Part shown: one piece after another, positions 14,914 to 21,712 of the stretch
Numbering within the stretch: position 1 is the stretch's first letter
How the letters are laid out: each line of letters opens with the position of its first letter
Notes under the pieces: model-generated
What the model saw: the letters and a program-made list of their open reading frames with translations, nothing else
The model's database searches: none
What the model was told of the DNA's origin: nothing
Program-made: the position numbers and the translations under genes
NCBI GenBank assembly: GCA_020049835.1
Contig: JAGVLK010000007.1
Location: 1-64,000, forward strand
Length of the DNA: 64,000 nucleotides
From: Candidatus Babeliales bacterium
Lineage (GTDB): Bacteria; Babelota; Babeliae; Babelales; Vermiphilaceae
Direction: 5' to 3'

Positions 14914-16416
14914 TTAATAATCAAAGTCATCTGGCAGCGTATGAGCCAGATCAGTAGATGAGCTTGGTTGTTCGCTGGTCCCGTGTAGGGTGAATAATAG
15001 AGAGCTTTTCATATAGGGAAGTTTAGCAATGATACTTCTAAATGCCGCATTACTTGCATCAATTGGGTAGCTTTCATTGTTATTCCAAGCGAGCCGAGCA
15101 TCCACAAGTAGATTGATCTCTTCAGAGGTTAATGCGGCAATACGGGCAGGGACATTCAAATCCCAGAGAGCGATAGCAGGCGAACTGCGCGAAAGTGCTG
15201 CCAACTGTGAGCCATCAGGACTAAATATGAGCCAATCGCAATAATCATATAAAGCGAACGGAAAATGCACAAATTCTTGTGTGCGTGTGTTCATGATCGC
15301 AATAAAGCGCTTTTCACGGGGGTCTTCAAGTTTAAAATGTCCGGCAAGCAACGAGCCGTCGGCATTCAATGCAAGTGCTTTAACCTGTGCAATACCTTTT
15401 GGCAACTTAATAATCTGTGGTGCCGTAGCATTATAGGTGGTTACCATTGCTATATTTTTACCAACAAGTTCTTGTGGCGGTAATAATGCCAATAATTGAC
15501 TGTTGCCACTAAAAGCAAGTCCGGGTGAAAGTGGATTAAGCGTATCTGCTGGCCATGGTGTTGAAGTTGGCAAACGTCGTATAATAGCGCCGGTTTGCGT
15601 ATTCCATATGCCGCCACCAATATTTGTTTGCCCGGTAATCGCAAGTTTTGAGCTGTCCGGGCTAAAGCGCATGAGTGCGGTGTATTCATACAGCATGGCG
15701 TGCGAGTAGCCCAATATGCGCCGTATTTCTAACTCGAATTTGTGTATAAAAGATGCAGGATCTGCAAGTGTGCCGATTGTTTTTTTTGTAGCAATATTTA
15801 ATAGTTTAATTTCATTGTCACGAAATAATGCGACCATGCGAGCATCAGGACTTAACGTGGCAAGGATGCGTCCCGTTGCCCGTTTGTCTACAACGTTGCT
15901 CGTGAGCATTAATTTGCCGGTCTGCGCATTGGTGAATTTGATGACACCGTGATGTGAAATTGTTGCTATGACATGATCATTATCGGTAAAAGCCAAAGCC
16001 TGTGTATCTTTGTATCCATCAATTGAGTGTATGCGTTTACCCGTATGGGTATGCCATATGTTCAGTTGCCCAAAAGCGTTGGTGGCTGCAAGATGGGTGC
16101 CATCATGGCTGTACGCATAGGCAGTGGTACCTTCAAACATGCTTGGCGGAGATACTGTTGCTCTGTCTGGTGGATGTAATATAAACCGTGGACCGAGTGG
16201 ACCGCGTTTAAGTATGGCTTCATATATAAGTTCGGCTGCGGCAGTACGCTCTAGATTGTCCAGTTGTGCAGTTGTTTCAGGGCTTTGTAAAACTGCGTGG
16301 TACGAAAGGTCAAAAAGTGAAGCTGGGCCGGTTTGTTGTTGAGTATCATCGCTGAGTGCGCCAAAAAGCGCAGGACAACTGAACATAACAATAATGATGT
16401 GTGTAATTGCCTTCAT
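14914..16416 (-). CDS. secreted WD40-like repeat protein (paralog B)
   Basis: A 500-residue protein with a signal peptide (MKAITHIIIVMFSCPALFGA, then LSDD) and multiple WD40-type blades. Examples are AYSHDGTHLAATNAFGQLNI, LSPDARMVALFRDN, FSPDSSKLAITG and FSPDGSQLAALS. The blades end in strands like LNIWHTHTG and IALWDLN. The mature N-terminus has Gln- and Ser-rich stretches. The C-terminal tail matches paralog A, so the two arose by tandem duplication and have since diverged. The ATG follows AAAGGCTTAGGT. A terminator-like palindrome follows. The function is unknown. Confidence 0.75.
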   Translation of the reverse strand: MKAITHIIIVMFSCPALFGALSDDTQQQTGPASLFDLSYHAVLQSPETTAQLDNLERTAAAELIYEAILKRGPLGPRFILHPPDRATVSPPSMFEGTTAYAYSHDGTHLAATNAFGQLNIWHTHTGKRIHSIDGYKDTQALAFTDNDHVIATISHHGVIKFTNAQTGKLMLTSNVVDKRATGRILATLSPDARMVALFRDNEIKLLNIATKKTIGTLADPASFIHKFELEIRRILGYSHAMLYEYTALMRFSPDSSKLAITGQTNIGGGIWNTQTGAIIRRLPTSTPWPADTLNPLSPGLAFSGNSQLLALLPPQELVGKNIAMVTTYNATAPQIIKLPKGIAQVKALALNADGSLLAGHFKLEDPREKRFIAIMNTRTQEFVHFPFALYDYCDWLIFSPDGSQLAALSRSSPAIALWDLNVPARIAALTSEEINLLVDARLAWNNNESYPIDASNAAFRSIIAKLPYMKSSLLFTLHGTSEQPSSSTDLAHTLPDDFDY

Positions 16417-16500
16417 ACCTAAGCCTTTTTTTAGAGAAGCGGTCTATGTGTACGTTGTATTTAATTTAATAATAGCACTTTAAATGAGCGAGGAGCAATA

Positions 16501-16525
16501 AAAAGCCCCATGTACTACATGGGGC
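16501..16525 (-). terminator. rho-independent terminator of the barrel gene at 16553-17947
   Basis: GCCCCATGTA and its exact inverted copy TACATGGGGC form a perfect hairpin at 16505-16525. On the minus strand it is followed by a U run (AAAA at 16501-16504 on the plus strand). It lies 28 bases past the stop codon. Confidence 0.85.
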
Positions 16526-16552
16526 ACGTTATATACTATGCAATTTCTACGT

Positions 16553-17947
16553 TTAGTAGAAAATATTAAGGCCGAGCATTATCGTTGATGCACGGTAAGA
16601 ATAGAATTGCATTAATGGAGCTTGCCATAAAAAGCCGAGTGACATATCGGGGCAAATATCGTAGTTAAACCCGATGTTTGCAACCTGTGTTTTAAATGTA
16701 GAGCGCTCATTGAGTACCCATGGTTCAAAGCAACCATCGGGGCATTTTAAGCAATATTTATCATTCTGGTGTTGCATGAGCACATATTGGAAGTAAAATG
16801 ATAGCAGCCCAATAAAGTGGTATGCGCCAAGCTTGGCGGCAAAATGCCAGTTCCAACCCGGTTGACGTCGTACATCGGTAGTGAACGGAAAGATGCCTTG
16901 TTGATTGTCATCGTTAGGAACTCTAAAGCAACGAAAATCACGCGGGAAAAAGTGAACTGCGCCAATTTCAACACCAAAATCGACTGTTTCCACCCAGTCA
17001 AAATTAATTCCCATGGTGCCACCTAATGAGTGGTGACCGTTATTACCATGTGAAAGTCCCCAAGCAGCATTAGCGCATGGTTCTTTACCGATTGCGACTG
17101 ATCCGCTCAACATTGCAAATGGCATGATATACAGATCCGCAAAATCGTTAATGATCATATCGCATTCGCGTATGCTGCGCCAGATAAGGTTAAAGCGCAA
17201 ATCTTCTGCCGTAGTTAAATGGAAATTATTAATATCAAGGCAGATGCCGTCGGCAATTTCTCGGAGTTTATTCATCAAAAATTCATCGACATTCGCTTTG
17301 GTTAGCGCCGGATTGCATGGATCTTTAAAGGTATCGTCATCTGATACAAGATCGGTAAGATTAGTAATCATCGATACGGTTTGGCAAATATCAGAAACAC
17401 CGCCTTCTATGTTGAGTATAATATTGTTGCATATGCGCAAGCTCGCATCCCAACGTAAACCACGTTTGCGATAATTAAGATCTATAGAAAAGAAACCAAA
17501 ATCTTGTAGTGGATCAAGCGGTTGGTCACAAATAGGTGGTGTCAACGTTGGATACAGTGCCTGTTGTGCTTCTACAAGAACCGGTGGTAAACTTTGTCCG
17601 CATGGGGTGCATCCAAAGAGTAATGGTAGCATGCTCCATCTGCCGTTGATATCACCTAAAGGAATAATTTGACGTTTAGCATTACGTGTTGAATTCGCAT
17701 TTTGTCCAAACGGAGAAAATGATATAAACCATCGTTGATCTACATAACGTTGACGTTCAATTTCATCTTTATCGATAAATCGTTCACGATTCCACAAAAA
17801 AGGGCGCTCGTATGGTGACTCAGTGGTAAATATAGGGCATGGATCATTGCGTGAGTATGAAGTCAGCCATGCTTGCAGGCACGTCGGTATACAGAGCAAG
17901 CAAAAAGCAATGTAGGTGAGCAATCGTGCAGTTTGTCGTAGTATCAT
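16553..17947 (-). CDS. Cys-rich outer-membrane beta-barrel protein, GNNGH-type
   Basis: A 464-residue protein with a signal peptide (about 1-26, IPTCLQA) and at least 19 cysteines. It shows alternating hydrophobic strands and a C-terminal beta-signal ending in STIMLGLNIFY. It shares the motif GNNGH (301-305) followed by paired beta strands, and the final strand pattern, with the 632-residue barrel at 33902-35800, which suggests a common lineage-specific family. Cys-rich surface proteins that cross-link by disulfides are known from Chlamydia. The analogy is only structural. The ATG follows AAGGA. The amino-acid permease gene lies 42 bases upstream, so they may share a transcript. The family name is unknown to me. 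Confidence 0.75.
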   Translation of the reverse strand: MILRQTARLLTYIAFCLLCIPTCLQAWLTSYSRNDPCPIFTTESPYERPFLWNRERFIDKDEIERQRYVDQRWFISFSPFGQNANSTRNAKRQIIPLGDINGRWSMLPLLFGCTPCGQSLPPVLVEAQQALYPTLTPPICDQPLDPLQDFGFFSIDLNYRKRGLRWDASLRICNNIILNIEGGVSDICQTVSMITNLTDLVSDDDTFKDPCNPALTKANVDEFLMNKLREIADGICLDINNFHLTTAEDLRFNLIWRSIRECDMIINDFADLYIMPFAMLSGSVAIGKEPCANAAWGLSHGNNGHHSLGGTMGINFDWVETVDFGVEIGAVHFFPRDFRCFRVPNDDNQQGIFPFTTDVRRQPGWNWHFAAKLGAYHFIGLLSFYFQYVLMQHQNDKYCLKCPDGCFEPWVLNERSTFKTQVANIGFNYDICPDMSLGFLWQAPLMQFYSYRASTIMLGLNIFY

Positions 17948-17989
17948 GATAATCCTTTTTTAAGTTCAGCTTCTAGTTACTTATATACC

Positions 17990-19210
17990 TCAACAGCCGT
18001 GATGAGTCAAATTAAGTAGCTCACACACAACTCCTTCAATGGCGAACAGAAAGATCGCTGTGGCCGTTATAATACCGAAAATAGTTTTAATGTTTTGGTG
18101 ATTCTTCCATTCAGATGGGATAGTCAGCAGGGTTATCATCGACATGACAAATGAAAACACAAGGAAAATCGCGGTAAAATAAAAGAATAGATTAATATTT
18201 TCAAGCAGCAGGTAACTCATCAGAATCCAAAAACCAACAAATAGCACCGCGTGGTAATCTTTGAATTTGCCTGCGTTCACAAAAGCGGCAACACGTTTAT
18301 TTTGTACATGTTTTACAATAGTGGTTAATAAGTTACTGCAAGCCCAGATCATAGAATGTATGGTGCCAAAAATTGCAGAAAGTATCGAGATGTCAACTAA
18401 ATGCAATATCCAGCTATTGCCGGGAAATAGATATGCAAGAATTTCTGATGCGCGTACATTTTGATCCACAAAAAAGCTTGCCGGTGTCGCAAGAATAATT
18501 GAGCCGATAAACAGTGTATAAATGGTGCCGACGATAATAATGGAATAGGTGAGTGCGCGCGGAACATTTTTGATCGGTTCTTTTACAATATTAAACAGTG
18601 ACGATGCACATTCAAAACCAAAAAAGCTGAAAATCACCACACGTGTTGCCTTCATAATATTGCCGAGTCCATGCGGTGCAAAGGGGATCAGGTTGTGCCA
18701 ATCAGCTTTTGAAAGGCATGCGATAGTGGTTGCAAGTAATGGAAAAACGGTACAACAGATAAGAATCTGCTGGCCAAGTTGTGAGCAGGTAACGCCATAG
18801 AGGTTTAACAGAATAAATGCAGCCAAAACAACCAACCCCAGTGTATTTGCACTCATTGAGGGAAAAAATGGTTGCAGATAAAAACCACCCATATGGCATA
18901 ACAATCCCAGAGCAATTAGCAGTCCAACAAAATATGCGCTGACGGCAATCATGCCACCAAGGTGACCGCTCCATTGTTTTGCATATAAATAGAATGAACC
19001 TTCTTGAGGAAATAGATATGCCAGACGTGCCATTGCATTGGCCATAAACCAGACAGAAAACACCACAAATATACATGCAAGAATACCTGCAGGACCTGCA
19101 TGAGCTGCTACTGCTGCGGGTGCTGCAAAGATACCGGCGCCAATCATGGCATTCATACCAATAATCGTTGCGGTTGCAAGGCTAATTTTGTTGCTGTCCG
19201 TCTGTGCCAT
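17990..19210 (-). CDS. amino acid permease, APC superfamily
   Basis: A 406-residue inner-membrane transporter with about 11-12 membrane helices. The first helix contains the APC signature MIGAGIFAAPAAVA, where the GxGIF unwound turn binds the substrate amino group. The helix-6 region carries FSFFGFECAS, with the conserved phenylalanine and glutamate typical of the family. It would import an amino acid, probably from the host. The substrate is not deducible. The ATG follows AAGGGA. Its promoter probably overlaps that of the divergent gene at 19285 (AGTATACT at 19243-19250). Confidence 0.87.
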   Translation of the reverse strand: MAQTDSNKISLATATIIGMNAMIGAGIFAAPAAVAAHAGPAGILACIFVVFSVWFMANAMARLAYLFPQEGSFYLYAKQWSGHLGGMIAVSAYFVGLLIALGLLCHMGGFYLQPFFPSMSANTLGLVVLAAFILLNLYGVTCSQLGQQILICCTVFPLLATTIACLSKADWHNLIPFAPHGLGNIMKATRVVIFSFFGFECASSLFNIVKEPIKNVPRALTYSIIIVGTIYTLFIGSIILATPASFFVDQNVRASEILAYLFPGNSWILHLVDISILSAIFGTIHSMIWACSNLLTTIVKHVQNKRVAAFVNAGKFKDYHAVLFVGFWILMSYLLLENINLFFYFTAIFLVFSFVMSMITLLTIPSEWKNHQNIKTIFGIITATAIFLFAIEGVVCELLNLTHHGC

Positions 19211-19242
19211 AGAATTCCCTTTATCGGTTTTTTAAAAAACGT

Positions 19243-19250
19243 AGTATACT
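19243..19250. promoter_or_regulatory. palindromic -10-like element in a divergent promoter region
   Basis: AGTATACT is palindromic, giving TATACT (-10 consensus 5/6) in both directions, in the 74 bases between the permease (-) and the small gene at 19285 (+). -35 boxes are not clear on either side: TTGGGG, 19 bases from TATACT on the minus strand, is the best found. Confidence 0.3.
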
Positions 19251-19284
19251 AACTAAAAACATGTAACCCCCAACACGAAACAAT

Positions 19285-19545
19285 ATGAATCATAATATGA
19301 GATTCGGCGCCTATTATCAAGCAGAAGTTGATCCACTGTTGACCTGGTATTTTGTGGCAATTTTACGCAGTTTTGAGCATATAGCGTTTGATCGCACCAA
19401 AGACGCCCAGACGGGCACATTCGAGTTCTTTGTTCCCCACGATACCGAGAGTTATTTTGTAGATATCATGCGTTACTTTGAACAAGAAAGCATTGTCTAT
19501 AATTTGCGCAAGTCGGCTAATCGCCTTGTTGATGAACAGCTATAA
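19285..19545 (+). CDS. small protein, DUF4911-like
   Basis: 86 residues, no signal peptide. The pattern of a helix with an acidic or aromatic face, AILRSFEHIAFDRTKD, then a strand TFEFFVPHDTE, then a helix YFVDIMRYFEQE resembles the small domain DUF4911 as I know it from other bacteria, but the match is loose. The N-terminus has adjacent ATGs (19285 and 19297). It is divergent from the permease and convergent with gltX, with a palindromic element between. It could equally be an unrelated small regulator. Confidence 0.5.
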   Translation: MNHNMRFGAYYQAEVDPLLTWYFVAILRSFEHIAFDRTKDAQTGTFEFFVPHDTESYFVDIMRYFEQESIVYNLRKSANRLVDEQL

Positions 19546-19551
19546 AAGGTA

Positions 19552-19720
19552 GATCCTTCGACAGGCTCAGGATGATTGCAATATTATTTTTTGATTAAAG
19601 TAATATATCGCAAACATGTAACTCTTAGAAAATTATACCTATCGCGATTAAAATTTTTTTAATCATCCTGAGCATGCCTGCCCGACATAGCCTTGGCGAC
19701 GTCTGGGTCGAAGGAGCATC
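19552..19720. repeat. palindromic element, family 2, copy A, with nested module
   Basis: The left end (19552-19577) reads GATCCTTCGACAGGCTCAGG, then ATGATT. The right end (from 19661) begins AATCATCCTGAGC and finishes GGTCGAAGGAGCATC, the inverted form. Between CCTGAGC and GGTCGAAGG the right arm carries an extra GC-rich module (19676-19709) that is absent from copy B at 36615-36788. The element fills the space between two convergent genes and abuts the gltX stop codon (19721-19723), so it could serve as their terminator. Confidence 0.8.
19676..19709. repeat. nested GC-rich module inside the family 2 element
   Basis: The sequence GCCTGCCCGACATAGCCTTG, then GCGACGTCTGGGTC. It is more GC-rich than the AT-rich interior of the element, is absent from copy B, and is similar to the reverse complement of 31-65. 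This suggests insertion of one mobile or recombinogenic sequence into another. Confidence 0.5.
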
Positions 19721-21154
19721 CTATAAATGCATTATATGCGTCAAACGCTCATGACTTTCCGTGCGACCCAAAGCATTAATTAACTCATTGATCGCCGGCC
19801 CTTGGGTGCTACCCATAAGTGCAATACGCAGATAACCAAACAGCTCTTTAATAGGTATATTACGCTCTTTTGCTTGTTGCTTAAGGCTTTGTATAAACTG
19901 CTCACTATCTTCATAGTTGGCAAGAGCATTAGCTATCATAGTACGCAGATCATCTTGGCGAGTAAATTGTTGCATGTCCTCATGCGTAATGGTGGGGCGT
20001 TCAAAATAAAAGCGTAAAGCATCTACAGAATCTTTAAGGGTAATAAATTCCGCTTTAAAACGTTCAAGAAGATCGCAAACTATTTTGCTATCCATCGATG
20101 CGGTCATCGGATACGCAGTAACTAGATACGGCATGCAACGTGTATACAGCTCAGTTGTGCTGATGCGATTGATCCATTTATTGTTCATCCAGCGAAGCTT
20201 TTCCACATCATATTTTACTCGACCCGTGGCATGTATATTATCGAAATTAAGATTGGTTATGAGTTCATCTTGAGACATAATCTCATCGCTAAATGAGCCG
20301 CCGCCGATGATTGCCAAATAGTTAAGTATCGCTTCAGGTAGGAAACCCTCGCGCTTAAGATCTTGTAAAGAAAAGCCAAAGTCACGTTTGGACAATTTTT
20401 TGCCTTCGATATTACAAAGCACCGGAAGATGCCAATAAGTAGGCATAGGAGCATTGAATGCCACAAAAAGTGCAGCTTGGCAAGCGGTATTAGTAAGGTG
20501 GTCTTCTCCACGAATGGCATGGCTAATTTTCATGAGCATGTCATCGACAAAGTTGGCAAAAATAAAGGTAAAGGTGCCATCACTACGGGTTAATGGAAAA
20601 TCAGAGAAATTTTTCAGTTCAAATATTGTTTCACCATGTGCAAGGTCTTGCACGGTGACCGATTGATTGCCGTCAAGCTGCAAACGCCATATATAGGGAG
20701 TTTTGCTTGCTAAAAAGCTTTCAATTTGTGCTTCAGGCAATTCGAGGCATGCGCGATCATAGCGCGGTGGTTTTTTGAGCGCAATTTGGCGTGCACGACG
20801 TTTTTCCAGCTCTTCAGGTGAGCAGAAGCAACGGTAAACCGCCTTTTTTGCCATTAGTTCTTCTAATGCATGTTCATACAAATGGGTGCGCTCTGATTGA
20901 TAATACGGTATATATGGACCGCCATGAATAGGGCCTTCATCGTAGGTGAGTCCAAGCCAGGCAAGGTCAGCAATAATCTGTTGCGCTCCAACATCAAAGT
21001 TTCTTTCAGGATCGGTATCTTCAATGCGAAGGATAAATGTGCCACCTTTTTGGCGTGCAAATAGAAAGTTCATAAGCGCTGCACGGATATTGCCAAGGTG
21101 CATCATTCCGGTAGGAGATGGCGCAAATCGCAGACGTATGCTATTGTGAGGCAT
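19721..21154 (-). CDS. gltX: glutamyl-tRNA synthetase
   Basis: Class I aminoacyl-tRNA synthetase that charges tRNA-Glu. The 477-residue length is normal. The HIGH-type motif is SPTGMMHLGN (13-22) and the KMSKS-type motif is KLSKR (253-257). RIEDTDPERN (43-52) is the conserved acceptor-site segment. No glutaminyl-tRNA synthetase or GatCAB gene is in the window, so whether it also mischarges tRNA-Gln is open. The gene is single, followed immediately by the family 2 palindromic element, into which the gene's last codons nearly run. Confidence 0.95.
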   Translation of the reverse strand: MPHNSIRLRFAPSPTGMMHLGNIRAALMNFLFARQKGGTFILRIEDTDPERNFDVGAQQIIADLAWLGLTYDEGPIHGGPYIPYYQSERTHLYEHALEELMAKKAVYRCFCSPEELEKRRARQIALKKPPRYDRACLELPEAQIESFLASKTPYIWRLQLDGNQSVTVQDLAHGETIFELKNFSDFPLTRSDGTFTFIFANFVDDMLMKISHAIRGEDHLTNTACQAALFVAFNAPMPTYWHLPVLCNIEGKKLSKRDFGFSLQDLKREGFLPEAILNYLAIIGGGSFSDEIMSQDELITNLNFDNIHATGRVKYDVEKLRWMNNKWINRISTTELYTRCMPYLVTAYPMTASMDSKIVCDLLERFKAEFITLKDSVDALRFYFERPTITHEDMQQFTRQDDLRTMIANALANYEDSEQFIQSLKQQAKERNIPIKELFGYLRIALMGSTQGPAINELINALGRTESHERLTHIMHL

Positions 21155-21338
21155 GAAAAAACTCCAGATATGTTATATTTATATACAATATACTGCACTA
21201 ATCTATGTAGGTCTAGTATAGTTAGTATAACATGCTCTGTACAAATATGCATTTATTATTATATTGTAGAGCTTGTTCTTGTGTCGATACGCAAGTATCG
21301 CTATATCTGAAAAAAAGGTCTTAAAAAGAGGAGTGGTC

Positions 21339-21617
21339 ATGGACAAATGTCTTAAAATTCTATTTAGTGCTGATGTTCGGCGAGATGCGGTGCAACATAT
21401 GTTGCATACCTGCACCAAAAAGGTAGCAGTTGAAGGTGTTGCACAGATGTTTTCAGAAAATAATATTAGAATTATTGTCTGTGGATCTGTTGAAAATGTT
21501 GATGCGTTTATCGATATGATGTATCAAGAACTGGTTAAAGCGAATGTGGAAGAGCCAATTATTGAACCATTTTTGAAAGATAAAGATTATCGTGGGGTGT
21601 TTCGCATTGTACAATGA
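21339..21617 (+). CDS. acylphosphatase-like small protein
   Basis: 92 residues starting from the ATG at 21339, which follows AGAGGAG. The longer open frame from 21273 has no such site. The fold pattern matches acylphosphatase: strand KILFSADV, helix DAVQHMLHTCTKKV, strand GVAQMFSENN, strand IRIIVCGS, helix VENVDAFIDMMYQEL. The family's catalytic arginine loop (GRVQGVGFR) reads SADVRRDAVQ, and the asparagine of the V-R-N motif is not in its usual place. It may be a non-catalytic relative. The function is unknown. It lies about 100 bases before the Omp85 gene. Confidence 0.5.
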   Translation: MDKCLKILFSADVRRDAVQHMLHTCTKKVAVEGVAQMFSENNIRIIVCGSVENVDAFIDMMYQELVKANVEEPIIEPFLKDKDYRGVFRIVQ

Positions 21618-21712
21618 AGCGCTCCGGTATTAAAGGGTCTCGTAGTTTGTGGTATACTTTCACATTAAGAGTGCAACATTGCAAATCAATTTAGCGTTAT
21701 CAAGGCAACAGT

